Positions 44,724 through 55,910 of a stretch of DNA of 62,226 nucleotides are shown in pieces. The notes beneath the pieces are model-generated. The model had not been told where the DNA came from. It saw only the letters and a program-made list of their open reading frames with translations, and did not search any database. Position 1 is the first letter of the stretch. Each line of letters opens with the position of its first letter. The position numbers and the translations under genes were made by a program. Source of the stretch: Brasilonema angustatum HA4187-MV1 (GTDB lineage: Bacteria > Cyanobacteriota > Cyanobacteriia > Cyanobacteriales > Nostocaceae); the NCBI GenBank assembly GCA_019359695.1, contig JAHHGV010000047.1:1-62226 (forward strand), in the 5' to 3' direction.

Positions 44724-45149
44724 TTACTTAAATAAGTTGATACACTCTTCTCTTAAAACACCTCTTGTGACCTTGACTTTTCTAAAACTCTTAGCGATAA
44801 CCTCTTGAGATGATATGTTAATTTGAGATTGATTAACTGAAACTAAATCTTCAATAGAAGCACCGTATATAATTTCTGATAAACCTGTCCAAACGCAAGC
44901 AGATGCACACATCGGACAAGGTTCACCAGTAGTATATATGGTATAACCTTCTAAAGAAGGGTTTTGTAGTTGAGTGGTTAAACTGCGAATGACATTAATT
45001 TCTGCGTGAGCAGAAGGATCGTTGTCTCGCTTCACTGTATTATGAGCTTGGGCAACCACTTGGTTATCTTTGACAATCACAGCACCATATGGGGCGTCTC
45101 CTTTTTTTGCTTCTTCCAACGCCAAACGCATAAAATCTTCTGGATTCAT
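44724..45149 (-). CDS. nucleoside/guanine deaminase (CMP/dCMP deaminase fold)
   Basis: 141 residues from ATG at 45149, with AAGG five bases upstream; a TTG at 45167 would add six residues. Zinc site: His and Glu in HAEINVIRS, and the two cysteines in PCPMCASACVW. The ASACVWTGLSEIIYGAS block fits guanine deaminase/nucleoside deaminase rather than tRNA-adenosine deaminase TadA, though the TadA group cannot be excluded. It converges with the response regulator. Confidence 0.85.
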   Translation of the reverse strand: MNPEDFMRLALEEAKKGDAPYGAVIVKDNQVVAQAHNTVKRDNDPSAHAEINVIRSLTTQLQNPSLEGYTIYTTGEPCPMCASACVWTGLSEIIYGASIEDLVSVNQSQINISSQEVIAKSFRKVKVTRGVLREECINLFK

Positions 45150-45318
45150 AATTACCTTGGGGTTCAAAAATTAGATTTTTCCAGAATTTAGCATATCCTA
45201 CGATAACATGTTCTAAAGTCATAAATCCTGAAAAAAAGTTTTTCTATTGCTAAGCTAGTCTTTAGATTCACAATTAATTGTGGATTTTTCCTCTTGCTAA
45301 ATTTGTTATACGTAACTT

Positions 45319-46110
45319 ATGAAATTTATGTTACTTAACAGAGAAAAAACAGCTTTTTACTTGAAAGACTTAGAGACACCAGTAGGTAAATTTGTGAATT
45401 TGACTATTGCTGGTCTAGTTTTATTCTCCTCCGTTATTTTTGTAGCACAAACTTATAACATATCTGATAATTTACGACTGACTTTAGATTTTTTAGATAC
45501 AGTTGTATTACTGATTTTTATTACCGAGTATTTACTCCGTATTTGGAGCGAGGAGAATAAAATTAAGTACTTTTTTAGTTTTTATTCTTTGATTGACTTA
45601 ATAGCTATTGTACCCTATTTATTAGGAGGTATTGATATCAGCTTTATTCGACTTCTACGATGGTTCAGGATTTTGCGTTTAATTCGATTTATAGATAAAA
45701 AAGTTTTCTTGGGTCTCAGCACAGAAGACAGTTTAGTTTATACACGAATCTTATTTACATTATTTGCCATTATTTTTGTCTATTCAGGTTTAATTTATCA
45801 AGTAGAGCATCCTGTTAATCCAGAAAATTTTGCGACTTTTTTGGATGCTTTTTATTTTTCTATAGTCACGATGACCACTGTTGGTTTTGGCGATGTGACT
45901 CCAATTTCTGAGCTAGGTCGTTTGTTGACAGTATTAATGATTTTAACAGGTATTGCCCTGATCCCTTGGCAAGTAGGTGATTTGATAAAGCGATTAGTAA
46001 AAACTGCAAATCAAGTGGAAACAATTTGTTCTGGCTGCGGTTTATCGTTCCATGATACAGATGCTATGTTCTGCAAAATTTGTGGTACTAAGTTGAGAAA
46101 TAACTCGTAA
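45319..46110 (+). CDS. voltage-gated-type potassium channel with C-terminal zinc ribbon
   Basis: 263 residues with six membrane segments. S4 is basic (FIRLLRWFRILRLIRFI), the pore helix is followed by the selectivity filter TMTTVGFGDV (residues ~180-189). The extreme C-terminus has two CxxC pairs (CSGCGLSFHDTDAMFCKICG), a small zinc ribbon. KvAP-type channels usually lack this; in cyanobacteria a ribbon occurs in some ion-channel proteins. It should conduct K+ across the cytoplasmic or thylakoid membrane. Confidence 0.88.
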   Translation: MKFMLLNREKTAFYLKDLETPVGKFVNLTIAGLVLFSSVIFVAQTYNISDNLRLTLDFLDTVVLLIFITEYLLRIWSEENKIKYFFSFYSLIDLIAIVPYLLGGIDISFIRLLRWFRILRLIRFIDKKVFLGLSTEDSLVYTRILFTLFAIIFVYSGLIYQVEHPVNPENFATFLDAFYFSIVTMTTVGFGDVTPISELGRLLTVLMILTGIALIPWQVGDLIKRLVKTANQVETICSGCGLSFHDTDAMFCKICGTKLRNNS

Positions 46111-46242
46111 TTTATCATTAATTTTTGCTTCAAAAACCAAGTATCCATAGTTACAAAAAATCCTCTAACTTAAGAAAGAAGCATTTGTTTATTTTTTGAG
46201 GTATTATATTCTACCAAAATAGAGAATATATGACGAAAAGAA

Positions 46243-46896
46243 ATGTACTCACTCCGTTTCAGCGTTTGCTTAGTATCTATTGTCCTGACGATCATCGCTA
46301 ACAACTTGGTATGTTCTGCAACTGCAAAACCCAAAGTAAGTTTCTTAACAGTTCAACAACCTCAAACAAAGTTTTTCAACGCGCAATTACTTGCACAAGA
46401 GTTATCCAAAGTCCGAACTCCCATTGTTCAGTTTTCTAAGGATACATATCCGGAAGTCAACTTACCTGAGATTACATCTGGGCAAATTCAAGTTCAAGAA
46501 AATCAATACTTAACTATTATCACGCTGCCAGCAGATATTTTATTTGACTCTAATAAAGAGACGATTCGCCCAGATGCAGAGAAAATGTTGCGTCAAGTCA
46601 GTCAGGCAATCAATAATCATTATCCTAACACTTGGTTACAAATCCTAGGACATACTGACTCTAAAGGCTCTAAAGATGATAACTTAAAATTGTCAGAGCA
46701 ATGGGTAGCAGCAGTACAAAAGTGGCTGAGTGAAAAAGGTGGCATAGACATATCTTTGATATCGAAAGAAGGTTATGGGCAAGCCCAACCCGTAGCACCA
46801 AATCAAAAATCTGATAGTTCGGATAACCCCGCAGGACGGCAAAAGAATCGTCGTATTGAAATTGTGATTCAAAAGGTAGCAAATCATCAGGTATAA
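46243..46896 (+). CDS. OmpA-family peptidoglycan-associated protein
   Basis: 217 residues. N-terminal signal-like helix (SLRFSVCLVSIVLTIIANNL). The C-terminal ~110 residues are an OmpA domain: ADILFDSNKETIRPDAEKML, LQILGHTDSKGSKDDNLKLS, ISKEGYGQAQPVAPN, RQKNRRIEIVI. The Asp and Arg that bind diaminopimelate in peptidoglycan are present. It probably tethers the envelope to the cell wall. Confidence 0.88.
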   Translation: MYSLRFSVCLVSIVLTIIANNLVCSATAKPKVSFLTVQQPQTKFFNAQLLAQELSKVRTPIVQFSKDTYPEVNLPEITSGQIQVQENQYLTIITLPADILFDSNKETIRPDAEKMLRQVSQAINNHYPNTWLQILGHTDSKGSKDDNLKLSEQWVAAVQKWLSEKGGIDISLISKEGYGQAQPVAPNQKSDSSDNPAGRQKNRRIEIVIQKVANHQV

Positions 46897-47257
46897 CTGA
46901 CTTTTAGAAAGCAAAAAAGCAGTCATCAGCAGGTTAAAAACACTACTGTAGACATTAGTAATTTTAAATTGTTATGTTGTTGTATTAAGTACTTTACTTT
47001 TATAGCTAAATAGGGTGTAAGGTTGTTTTATTTAAGACAACTGTAAAAGTACGTTTTTCTAGTATAAAATTCCTCGTGCTGTCTGACAAGCCAGACAAAT
47101 ACTTTTTGCATCTACCATTTTCAAAAGAGTGACTGCATCTACCGAACTTAGTGGTCAGGATTTTTTCAATTCATGAGTGTACTCGACTTGATGAAAGTGA
47201 CAAGAAGACTCATGTAAGAAATGCTATTTCACGAAGATCCAGAGTGAGGTTAACCAG
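46897..47257. other. intergenic, no gene seen
   Basis: AT-rich spacer upstream of the chemoreceptor. No repeat, RNA or clear promoter recognised. Confidence 0.4.
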
Positions 47258-49948
47258 ATGTTCCAGGCAGATGTGGCGATGAGTAGTATTTACAATCCAT
47301 TCCTTGTTGCCCTTTCAATTGTGATAGCTGTGCTTGCTTCGTACACCGCTATTGATTTGGCTGGGCAAATAACGGTAGCTAAAGCAAAGGCAAGACTAGC
47401 TTGGTTAATTGGCGGTGCAGTTGTCATGGGAATTGGTATCTGGTCAATGCACTTTGTTGCCATGCTTGCCTTCAGTTTACCAATATCGATGGGGTATGAC
47501 GCGTTGACTGTAGTGGTTTCCGTGCTACCTGCTATTGTTGCCTCAGCAGGTGCGCTTTTGCTTGCTAGTCGCCCAGTATTAAGTACGCAGCAATTGGTGA
47601 GTGGTGGTGTGTTAATGGGCATTGGTATTGCCTCTATGCACTACATTGGTATGGCAGCAATGCGGATGGAAGCAGCGATTCAGTATGATGCAGTACTGTT
47701 TATGCTTTCTGTGGCGATCGCCATCGGTGGATCAATTGTGGCGCTGTGGATTGCTTTCCAACTGCGTTTGCAAACGGCGAAAACTGGTAGGCGAGGCAAG
47801 ATTTATAGTGCGTTCGTCATGGCAGTTGCAATTTCCGGGATGCATTACACAGGGATGGCAGCTGCCTCTTTTAGACCAACCAGAGTGACTGGCACAGTCG
47901 CAACCATGCAAGTATCCCTATCTGAGTTAGCTGTAAGTATTGGCGTTAGTACTATCATTATCCTAAGTTTCACACTGCTAACTTCCTTTGTGGAGCGGCG
48001 AATGGTTTCCCAAACACTATTACTCAAACAGCTAGAAGCTCAACGATCGCAGCTCTTCATGGACATTACCCTGCTGATTCGGCGGTCTCTCAAGTTAGAG
48101 GATATTCTCAACACAGCGGTTTGTGAGATCCAAAAAGCACTGAACACAGACCGCGTTATCATCTATCGTTTCAATGCTGACTGGGGCGGTACCATCATTG
48201 CCGAGTCAGTAGCAAAAGGTTGGATAAAAACTGTAGGAAAAACAGTCTTTTCTCCATTTGGCAAAGATGACATAAAAATGTACAAAGATGGTCAAGTCCA
48301 AGTAACAAAGAACATTTATCAGGGGAATTTTACAGACTCTTACCGACAAATTCTTGAAGGCTTTCAAATTAAGGCGATTTTGGTTGCACCTATCTTAAGT
48401 GAGCATCGGCTTTTAGGTTTATTGTGTGCTCACCAATGCTCTGAATTTCGGAATTGGCAGCAGTTAGAAATTGATTTATTTGGGCAATTAGCTGTTCAAG
48501 TAAGCCTTGCTTTAGAACAAGGAAATCTTTTGCATGAACTTAACACTGCACAGGAAGTGTTGCGGGTGCGTGACCGTGCGATCGCCGCTGCTAGCAATGC
48601 CATTGTCATAACAGACCCTCGTCAGGAAGACAATCCTATCATCTTTTGCAATCCTGCATTTGAAGCCATGACCGGTTATTCACCACAAGAAGTTTTAGGA
48701 CGCAACTGCCGATTTTTGCAAGGACCTGACACTAATCCACACAGTGTTGAACAAATACGCAATGCATTGCGACAAGAGCAAGAATGTCATGTTGTGATTA
48801 AAAATTACCGTAAGAACGGTACCCCATTTTGGTGTGAATTAAGTATTTCTCCAGCACGAGACGTCACTGGACAGGTGATAAATTTTATTGGGGTACAATC
48901 TGACATTACCTCACGCAAACAGGCGGAAGAAGAATTGAGACGCAGCAAAGAATTCCTCCAACGTCAGCTTATGGAACTTATTGATGATGTTAAAGAGGTA
49001 GCCAAAGGTGACCTGAGAGTTCGAGCTCAAATGACAACCGGTGAAATCGGAATAGTAGCCAACTTTTTCAATACCATTATCGAAAGCTTGCAACAATTAG
49101 TCCTTCAAGTCAAACAAGCGGCTATACAGGTCAATGTTTCTGTGGGGAAAAACTCTGATGCTATTGGTCATTTAGCAGATGAAGCACTCCAACAAGCTGA
49201 AGAAATTGGCTGCACCCTTGAGTTGGTAAATCAAATGAATTTCTCCATTCAAGAAGTCGCCAATAATGCTTCTCAAGCAGCAAAAGTGGCTCGTACATCT
49301 GCCAAGACTGCTTTGAGTGCAGGTGAAGCAATGGACTATACCGCATCTAGCATCTTTAATTTACAAAAAACAATTACTCAAACAGCCAAAAGGATAAAAC
49401 ATTTTGGTGAGTCATCCCAAGAGATTTCCAAAGTTGTTACCTTGATTAACGAAATTGCATTACAAACCAATATACTAGCTATCAATGCTGGTCTTGAAGC
49501 GACGCGTGCAGGTGAACAATCTCAGGGCTTTATTGTTGTGGCTCACGAAGTTGGTCGCTTAGCAATACAGGCAGCCGAAGCAACTCAAGAAATTGAACAA
49601 ATTGCAGAAAATATCCAATTAGAAACTAACGCAGTTATCCAGGCGATAGAACAAGGAACGACTCAGGTGGTAGAAAGCGCTGAGCTAGTCAAAGACGTCA
49701 AGCAAAGCATGGAGACAATTGTAAAAGTATCTCGTCAAATTGACGAGTTAGTTCAGTCAATTTCTCAAACAACAGTGTCTCAAGCCGACACTTCGCAGGC
49801 AGTTGCTGTTTTGATCAAGGAAATTACCAAAACTTCAGAACACACTGCTAATTCATCTGGTGTTGTGTCAACTTCTTTACAACAAACTGTAGAAGTCGCG
49901 CAGCAATTACAAGCATCAGTTAGTGTGTTTCAAACTCGCGTAGGTTGA
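47258..49948 (+). CDS. MHYT-GAF-LOV-HAMP methyl-accepting chemotaxis protein
   Basis: 896 residues. The N-terminus is an MHYT sensor with the three motifs SMHFVAM, SMHYIGM and GMHYTGM in seven membrane helices. A GAF domain (~275-430) lacks the bilin-binding cysteine. A PAS domain (~435-560) carries the LOV signature GRNCRFLQG, with Cys484 as the expected flavin-adduct cysteine; the FWN asparagine is replaced (FWCEL), but NYRKNGTPF and the FIGVQ glutamine remain. HAMP and a methyl-accepting signalling domain ([20 protein letters not shown]) complete it. It should feed a CheA-type pathway in response to blue light and/or small gases. No che genes are adjacent. Confidence 0.9.
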   Translation: MFQADVAMSSIYNPFLVALSIVIAVLASYTAIDLAGQITVAKAKARLAWLIGGAVVMGIGIWSMHFVAMLAFSLPISMGYDALTVVVSVLPAIVASAGALLLASRPVLSTQQLVSGGVLMGIGIASMHYIGMAAMRMEAAIQYDAVLFMLSVAIAIGGSIVALWIAFQLRLQTAKTGRRGKIYSAFVMAVAISGMHYTGMAAASFRPTRVTGTVATMQVSLSELAVSIGVSTIIILSFTLLTSFVERRMVSQTLLLKQLEAQRSQLFMDITLLIRRSLKLEDILNTAVCEIQKALNTDRVIIYRFNADWGGTIIAESVAKGWIKTVGKTVFSPFGKDDIKMYKDGQVQVTKNIYQGNFTDSYRQILEGFQIKAILVAPILSEHRLLGLLCAHQCSEFRNWQQLEIDLFGQLAVQVSLALEQGNLLHELNTAQEVLRVRDRAIAAASNAIVITDPRQEDNPIIFCNPAFEAMTGYSPQEVLGRNCRFLQGPDTNPHSVEQIRNALRQEQECHVVIKNYRKNGTPFWCELSISPARDVTGQVINFIGVQSDITSRKQAEEELRRSKEFLQRQLMELIDDVKEVAKGDLRVRAQMTTGEIGIVANFFNTIIESLQQLVLQVKQAAIQVNVSVGKNSDAIGHLADEALQQAEEIGCTLELVNQMNFSIQEVANNASQAAKVARTSAKTALSAGEAMDYTASSIFNLQKTITQTAKRIKHFGESSQEISKVVTLINEIALQTNILAINAGLEATRAGEQSQGFIVVAHEVGRLAIQAAEATQEIEQIAENIQLETNAVIQAIEQGTTQVVESAELVKDVKQSMETIVKVSRQIDELVQSISQTTVSQADTSQAVAVLIKEITKTSEHTANSSGVVSTSLQQTVEVAQQLQASVSVFQTRVG

Positions 49949-49975
49949 ATCAAGTGAATTCGTACTTTATCACAC

Positions 49976-50002
49976 AAAAAAAGGTGGACAATGAAGCCCA
50001 CC
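49976..50002 (-). terminator. terminator of tkt (possibly bidirectional)
   Basis: GGTGGAC/GCCCACC arms at 49983-50002 with A-runs on both sides. Read on the minus strand it is a hairpin followed by seven T, 34 bases after the tkt stop. It could also terminate the chemoreceptor transcript. Confidence 0.7.
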
Positions 50003-50035
50003 CAAAAAGAAAGAGAATAGATACTCTGTTGCTAA

Positions 50036-52048
50036 TTAACCCAACAATGCCTTAGCCTTAGCTAATACATTATCAACTGTGAAGCCGAATTTCTCTAAGG
50101 CAACTGCACCTGGAGCTGAAGCACCAAAGCGATCAATGCTAACAGTATCGCCTTCGGTGCCAATATACTTATGCCAACCGAAACTGGCAGCAGCTTCTAC
50201 AGACACACGCTTGGTGACAGCTTTAGGCAGAACAGATTCTTTATAACCTGCATCTTGTGCTTCAAACAGTTCCCATGAGGGTAACGAGACAACACGGACT
50301 TTCTTACCTTCAGCCGTGAGTTTCTCGGCTGCAGTTACGCAGAGGCTCAATTCTGAACCAGTGCCAATCAAAATCAAATCTGGCGTACCTTCAGAATCTA
50401 CCACTGTGTATCCACCCTTCGTCACGCCCTCAATCGAAGTACCTGCCAAGTTGGGGACATTTTGACGGGTGAATGCTAACAGGGTGGGGTTGTTTTGCTT
50501 GGCACTCTCGATCGCCACTTTGTAAGCGCCAGAGGTTTCGTTTCCGTCTGCGGGGCGAATTACCGTTAGGTTAGGAATCGCTCGCAAAGAAGCCAGAGTT
50601 TCAATTGGTTGGTGCGTTGGACCATCTTCACCTTGTCCAATCGAATCGTGAGTCATCACCCAAATCACGCCTGCTTGGGATAAAGCGGATAAGCGGATGG
50701 CAGCACGCATATAATCTGTGAAGATCAAGAAGGTAGCGCCGTAAGGAATTAATCCAGATTGATCCAGCGCGATACCATTACAGATTGCGCCCATACCGTG
50801 TTCCCGCACACCAAAGTGGATGTTGCGGTTTTGGTATTGCCCTTTCTGAAATTCGTCGGAGTCCTTGAGTTCAGTCAGGTTGGAGTGAGTCAGGTCAGCC
50901 GAACCACCAATCAGCTCAGGTAAAACCGCCCCCAGTTTGTTGAGGCAAGTTTCCGAGTGTTTGCGGGTAGCCAGTCCTTTGTCTTCTGGGGTATAGGTAG
51001 GTAGTACTTTATCCCAACCATCAGGCAATTTGCCGCTGAGGTACCGCTCAAATTCAGCAGCTTCTTGGGAATATTTGCCTTTGTAGTCGCTGAAAACTTT
51101 GTTCCATTCTTCCTCCAGGTTTGCCCCGCGCTCAACAGCTTTGCGCCAGTGCTTAAGAGCATCTTCTGGTACTACAAAAGGCTCGTATTCCCAACCCAAG
51201 TTTTTGCGGGTGAGTTTAACTTCGTCTCCACCAAGGGCAGACCCGTGAACGCCAGCTGTGTTTGCTTTGTTGGGCGAACCGTAACCGATGGTGGTGGTGA
51301 CTTTAATGAAAGAAGGTTTGTCAGTAACACCTTTGGCAGCTTCAATAGCTTTAGCAAGACCTTCCAAATCACTGTTACCTTCTGCAACGTGCTGCACGTG
51401 CCAACCGTAAGCTTCAAAGCGCTTGGAAACATCTTCGGTGAATGCTATATCTGTAGAACCATCGATGGAGATGTGGTTGTCGTCGTACAGAGCGATGAGT
51501 TTGCCTAATCCCAGGTGTCCCGCGTAAGAACAAGCTTCACCAGAAACGCCTTCCATGTTGCAGCCATCACCTAAAATCACGTAGGTGTAATGGTCAACAA
51601 TCTTGGCATCGGGTTTATTGAACTTTGCGGCTAGATGTGCTTCAGCCATTGCCAAACCGACTCCATTGGCAATTCCTTGCCCCAAGGGTCCGGTAGTCAC
51701 TTCTACACCAGCAGTCATGAAGTTTTCTGGGTGTCCGGGGGTTTTGGATTCCCACTGACGGAATTGCTTGATGTCCTCAATGGTCACGCTGTCGTAACCA
51801 GTCAAATACAGCAGGGCATACTGCAACATTGAGCCGTGACCGGCAGACAGAACAAAGCGATCGCGGTTGAACCACTTGGGATTTTTGGGGTTAAACCGCA
51901 AAAAGCTATTCCACAGCACAAATGCCATTGGCGCAGCGCCCATTGGCAGTCCTGGGTGACCAGACTTTGCCTTCTCTACAGCATCAATTGCCAGAAAGCG
52001 GATCGAGTTAATACAAAGTTCTTCGAGGGTTTGGGTTGCAACAGCCAT
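50036..52048 (-). CDS. tkt: transketolase
   Basis: 670 residues, full length. TPP motif [22 protein letters not shown] … DDNHISIDG; the pyrimidine domain has [18 protein letters not shown], and [16 protein letters not shown] contains the substrate histidines. It moves two-carbon units in the Calvin-Benson cycle and pentose phosphate pathway, in the cytosol. In many cyanobacteria acpP, fabF and tkt lie in this order on one strand, as here, though spacers of 340-620 bp make a single transcript uncertain. Confidence 0.96.
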   Translation of the reverse strand: MAVATQTLEELCINSIRFLAIDAVEKAKSGHPGLPMGAAPMAFVLWNSFLRFNPKNPKWFNRDRFVLSAGHGSMLQYALLYLTGYDSVTIEDIKQFRQWESKTPGHPENFMTAGVEVTTGPLGQGIANGVGLAMAEAHLAAKFNKPDAKIVDHYTYVILGDGCNMEGVSGEACSYAGHLGLGKLIALYDDNHISIDGSTDIAFTEDVSKRFEAYGWHVQHVAEGNSDLEGLAKAIEAAKGVTDKPSFIKVTTTIGYGSPNKANTAGVHGSALGGDEVKLTRKNLGWEYEPFVVPEDALKHWRKAVERGANLEEEWNKVFSDYKGKYSQEAAEFERYLSGKLPDGWDKVLPTYTPEDKGLATRKHSETCLNKLGAVLPELIGGSADLTHSNLTELKDSDEFQKGQYQNRNIHFGVREHGMGAICNGIALDQSGLIPYGATFLIFTDYMRAAIRLSALSQAGVIWVMTHDSIGQGEDGPTHQPIETLASLRAIPNLTVIRPADGNETSGAYKVAIESAKQNNPTLLAFTRQNVPNLAGTSIEGVTKGGYTVVDSEGTPDLILIGTGSELSLCVTAAEKLTAEGKKVRVVSLPSWELFEAQDAGYKESVLPKAVTKRVSVEAAASFGWHKYIGTEGDTVSIDRFGASAPGAVALEKFGFTVDNVLAKAKALLG

Positions 52049-52393
52049 AATCAGATTGTTCTCTACGACGGGTTAGCAGTCTTTGAGCATCACCAGGGGA
52101 GTTGTTTATCAGTTACTAGTTACCAGTTTTCACTGTTCACTGTTCACTGTTAACTGTTCACTGTTTGAAAGATCCCCGGCAGTATCCTCATCATCCCATT
52201 GGTGCTTGTTGACCGACAAGCGGCAGATCTTGGGATTTTTGATGAAAATTTTGGATTCATTTTATGGGGGATATCTTCTATTATCGGTTGCTGAACCCAC
52301 TGAATTACCAAGATTTCTGCCCAACATCTCAATACAGACAATGCTTGAGTTTCATGCTTTTAGGTCAAATCCACGCATCTCAAATTTCCCACC
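52049..52393. other. spacer with heptamer array
   Basis: CAGTTAC / TTCACTG-type tandem heptamers at about 52105-52165 upstream of tkt. The remainder (52170-52390) shows no gene. Confidence 0.5.
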
Positions 52394-53644
52394 CTAGACA
52401 TACTTCTTAAAGGCTAGTGTCACATTATGACCACCAAAACCGAAAGAATTGGATAGTGCCACTTCGACTTTTGCTTCCCGGCTGGTGTTGGGGACGTAAT
52501 CCAAGTCACACTCAGGATCTGGGTTTTCCAAATTAATTGTCGGTGGAATCCGGTCATTGGCGATCGCCAGTACAGTTGCTACTGCTTCAATTCCACCAGA
52601 ACCACCCAACAAATGACCTGTCATTGATTTGGTGGAGCTAACTGCTATCTTATAAGCATATTCACCTAAAGCTTTTCTCATTGCAGCAGTTTCCGTCGGA
52701 TCATTCACTGGCGTACTGGTACCATGTGCATTAATGTAGCTCACCTGTTCTGGTAGTATACCAGCGTCTTTTAGTGCTAGTTGGATCGCTCTTGCTGCAC
52801 CTTCGCCTCCCGGTACTGGAGAGGTCATGTGGTAAGCGTCGCAAGTCATACCATAGCCAATAATTTCTGCATAAATTCTGGCTTTGCGACTCAAAGCATG
52901 CTGCAATTCTTCTAAAATTAAGATGCCTGCACCTTCACCCATAACAAATCCGTCACGGTCTTTATCAAATGGGCGGCTTGCATGAGCGGGGTCATTGTTC
53001 CGAGTTGAAAGTGTTCTAGCTGAAGCAAATCCAGCTAAAGATAAGGGTGTAATTGCCGCCTCACATCCTCCACAAATCATCGCTTGGGCATATCCCCCTT
53101 GTATGAGGCGAAAAGCTTCCCCGATAGCGTTTGAGCCGGCAGCACAGGCAGTTACCGAGCAGGAATTTGGTCCTTTAGCACCAGTATGAATTGCTGTCAA
53201 TCCCGCTGCCATATTGGCTATCATCATCGGTATCATAAAAGGACTACAGCGATCCGGGCCACGATTCAGGTAAATTGTTTGCTGGTCTTCTAAAACCTTA
53301 ATGCCACCAACGCCAGAACCAATAATAACGCCAATTTGTTCTGCGTTTAAGTCGTTGATGACTAACTGCGCGTCTGCTACAGCCTGACTTGCTGCCGAGA
53401 CGCCAAATTGGGCAAACCGATCCATGCGTTTGGCTTCTTTGCGCTCCATGTATTCATGTGGATCGAAGTTTTTTACCTCACCAGCAATGCGACAATCGTG
53501 ACGAGACGCATCAAACAAGGTGATTTCACCAATCCCATTGCGTCCGCTGATCAATCCTTCCCAATATTCGGCTGGTGTATTACCAATCGGTGTAAGCGCG
53601 CCAACACCAGTAACAACAACGCGTTTACGTATAAAATCAGTCAT
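52394..53644 (-). CDS. fabF: beta-ketoacyl-ACP synthase II
   Basis: 416 residues from ATG at 53644; an open frame extends to 53803 but passes through repeat sequence unrelated to the family. The catalytic triad is present: Cys in VTACAAGSNAIG, His in NAHGTSTPVND and His in TGHLLGGSGGIE. It condenses malonyl-ACP with acyl-ACP to elongate fatty acids. Downstream of acpP on the same strand. Confidence 0.95.
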   Translation of the reverse strand: MTDFIRKRVVVTGVGALTPIGNTPAEYWEGLISGRNGIGEITLFDASRHDCRIAGEVKNFDPHEYMERKEAKRMDRFAQFGVSAASQAVADAQLVINDLNAEQIGVIIGSGVGGIKVLEDQQTIYLNRGPDRCSPFMIPMMIANMAAGLTAIHTGAKGPNSCSVTACAAGSNAIGEAFRLIQGGYAQAMICGGCEAAITPLSLAGFASARTLSTRNNDPAHASRPFDKDRDGFVMGEGAGILILEELQHALSRKARIYAEIIGYGMTCDAYHMTSPVPGGEGAARAIQLALKDAGILPEQVSYINAHGTSTPVNDPTETAAMRKALGEYAYKIAVSSTKSMTGHLLGGSGGIEAVATVLAIANDRIPPTINLENPDPECDLDYVPNTSREAKVEVALSNSFGFGGHNVTLAFKKYV

Positions 53645-54266
53645 GTCGATAGTTATGATGGCTATTGATGCAGGCAGAACAAAACAGTGCTGAGCAATGA
53701 GTTGGTGAGTTAGTGCGCCCTTGGGGAGGACAGTGCTGGGGTGAGGCAGCGCTGGCTCCCGTTGTCGCACCTGGCGTACACCTTTGGCGTGCGTTTTGCG
53801 CATACCCTATGGGTGAGTTGGTGAGTTCTCAAGAAGGACAAAGGGAGAACGAGATTAGTCATTGCTACATAGAACTTCTCCATAGTTGTACCAAACAACT
53901 ACTTGGTCTACTTCGGTGCTTTTGCCAAGGCAGATAGATCTAAAAGTACTATATATCACACTTTTGCATCGTAAACCTACGTACAACAACTTCGTCGTTT
54001 TCAACGAGTAATTTGGTGTTAGTTGGTTTATTTTTCGCCATTTTGACTAACTCTCGAACATTCTAACAAGTAAGAATTGCTACTTATTCAAGCTCTTGAC
54101 TCTTCACTCCTGACTTTTTACTCAGCAATGCCAGTCGCCTGCCTTCGGTTACCCTCCTGGAGTTTACGCTTTTGGGCACACTCTGCTGGAGACTGTCCTT
54201 TGGAGGAGATAGCAACTCCCGTCAAAGTGCCCGTAGCCTCAATAGCACTCAGCACTCAGCAATTTT
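53645..54266. other. acpP-fabF spacer with repeats
   Basis: Contains GC-rich dispersed repeat blocks at 53755-53815 (CACCTGGCGTACACC, GCGTGCGTTTTGCGCATACC), shared with 33150-33175, and AGCACTC heptamers at 54243-54261. A 620-bp spacer between acpP and fabF is unusually long, probably expanded by these insertions. No gene. Confidence 0.5.
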
Positions 54267-54518
54267 TTAGGCTGATGTGGCAACTTTCTGGTCAATGTAG
54301 TCCACAGCCTCTTTTACAGTTGTAATTTTTTCGGCGGCTTCATCAGGAATTTCGATGTCAAACTCTTCTTCCAAAGCCATAACAAGTTCAACCGTATCAA
54401 GGGAGTCAGCTCCTAAATCGTTGGCGAAACTGGCTTCTGGTGTTACTTCTGAGGACTTAACACTCAGTTGATCGACAACAATTTTTTTGACCTTTTCAAA
54501 TGTTTCTGCTTGGCTCAT
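54267..54518 (-). CDS. acpP: acyl carrier protein
   Basis: 83 residues. The phosphopantetheine serine lies in [18 protein letters not shown], the universal ACP motif. Acidic helical protein that carries growing acyl chains in fatty acid synthesis. GAGGAA precedes the start. Followed on the same strand by fabF and tkt. Confidence 0.97.
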   Translation of the reverse strand: MSQAETFEKVKKIVVDQLSVKSSEVTPEASFANDLGADSLDTVELVMALEEEFDIEIPDEAAEKITTVKEAVDYIDQKVATSA

Positions 54519-54710
54519 AGATACTATTCCTCAACCAGTTGCTAGAATCCGCTGTTTATGGGGGATATATTTTTGGGCATATTCATCTTATCGGAAAGCG
54601 CGAGCACCCGTACACTGTTAAGAGATTTTCTTTGGTGAAAATCTAAGGGCGCTTCCTCAAAATAAACAAGTCAAGTAATGATAAAACAGTTATTGAGTAA
54701 CTAAGATACT

Positions 54711-55619
54711 ATGCTAACCCATACATTGAAATACGCATACTTTCCAGGTTGTGTTGCCCAAGGAGCTTGCCGGGAACTTCATCAATCAACTGTTGCCCTA
54801 ACCCAAGCCCTAGATATCGAACTCATTGAACTCAAAAAAGCTGCTTGCTGTGGTTCCGGTACGTTTAAAGAAGATTCCCAAATGTTGGAAGATACGGTTA
54901 ATGCACGGAACATTGCTTTAGCAGAAGAGTTAAATCTACCACTGCTAACTCATTGCAGTACTTGTCAGGGTGTTATTGGTCATGTTGACGAACACCTTAA
55001 ACAATGCAAAAAAACAAATCCAGCATACCTTGAACAAGTGAACGGCTTGTTGCAAAAAGAAGGCTGTTCACCTTATCGAGGAACCACAGAGGTCAAACAT
55101 CTCCTTTATGCTTTAGTAACCGACTACGGTTTAGAAGAAATTCAAAAACGTGTCAATCGTAAGCTAACTGGATTAAAGTGTGCAGCTTTTTATGGCTGTT
55201 ATCTCCTGCGTGCCCAAAAATCCATGCCTTATGATGATCCCTTCCAACCAAAGGCGATGGAAAATGTCTTTCGTACGGTGGGAGCAGAACCTATTTATTA
55301 CAGAGGTCGTACGCAATGTTGCGGTTGGCCTCTTTCTAGTTATGCCACGACTCAATCTTTTCAAATGGCTGGAATGCATATTCAAGAAGCCATAGAAGCT
55401 GGTGCAGATTGTATAGTGACACCTTGTCCTCTTTGTCACCTGAATTTGGATTCTCGTCAAAAAGAGGTGGAAAAAGTCATCGGACGGGAACTCGGTTTAC
55501 CAATACTACATTTACCCCAGCTGATTGCTTTAGCAGTTGGTGTCAGTCCTAAGGAACTTGGTTTAGATCGGCATATTGTTTCCACCAAACCAGTTTTGGA
55601 AAAATTAGGATTCAATTAA
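54711..55619 (+). CDS. HdrB-like CCG-domain protein
   Basis: 302 residues with two CCG domains: Cys in YFPGCVAQGACREL, AACCGSGTF and HCSTCQG; then FYGCYLLR, QCCGWPLS and PCPLCHLN. In heterodisulfide reductase B and the succinate dehydrogenase/quinone-type relatives these cysteines bind unusual noncubane 4Fe-4S clusters. In cyanobacteria a single such gene without HdrA or HdrC is usual, annotated as CoB-CoM heterodisulfide reductase subunit B or SdhE-like; its partner is not visible here. Divergent from acpP. Confidence 0.85.
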   Translation: MLTHTLKYAYFPGCVAQGACRELHQSTVALTQALDIELIELKKAACCGSGTFKEDSQMLEDTVNARNIALAEELNLPLLTHCSTCQGVIGHVDEHLKQCKKTNPAYLEQVNGLLQKEGCSPYRGTTEVKHLLYALVTDYGLEEIQKRVNRKLTGLKCAAFYGCYLLRAQKSMPYDDPFQPKAMENVFRTVGAEPIYYRGRTQCCGWPLSSYATTQSFQMAGMHIQEAIEAGADCIVTPCPLCHLNLDSRQKEVEKVIGRELGLPILHLPQLIALAVGVSPKELGLDRHIVSTKPVLEKLGFN

Positions 55620-55910
55620 CCTGATTCGGCCCAATTCAAGAGTCCGCCATGTGGCGGGCGAGGTTGTCAGGGGGATGACGATTACAGCGTTCCCCTTGCG
55701 CCTTTGTGGAAACTTTCAACTTTAGCCAAGGCAAAAAGCGATGCTGCAAAGCGCGACGCACGCGATAGTGCGGAGCACCCGTCTTACGGCGATCGCCTGA
55801 TATTTTTATAAATTTTAGCAAGTGCGCGGATGCCATGAAGGCGACAAAAGTCTAAAACTCAGAACTGATAAGCTTTTAATACGCGAAATTGCTCTTGGTT
55901 TTTCAAACAG

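Noticed and set aside
53645-53803. N-terminal extension of fabF
   Set aside because: The extra 53 codons run through a dispersed repeat and precede the conserved FabF N-terminus; the ATG at 53644 is the natural start.
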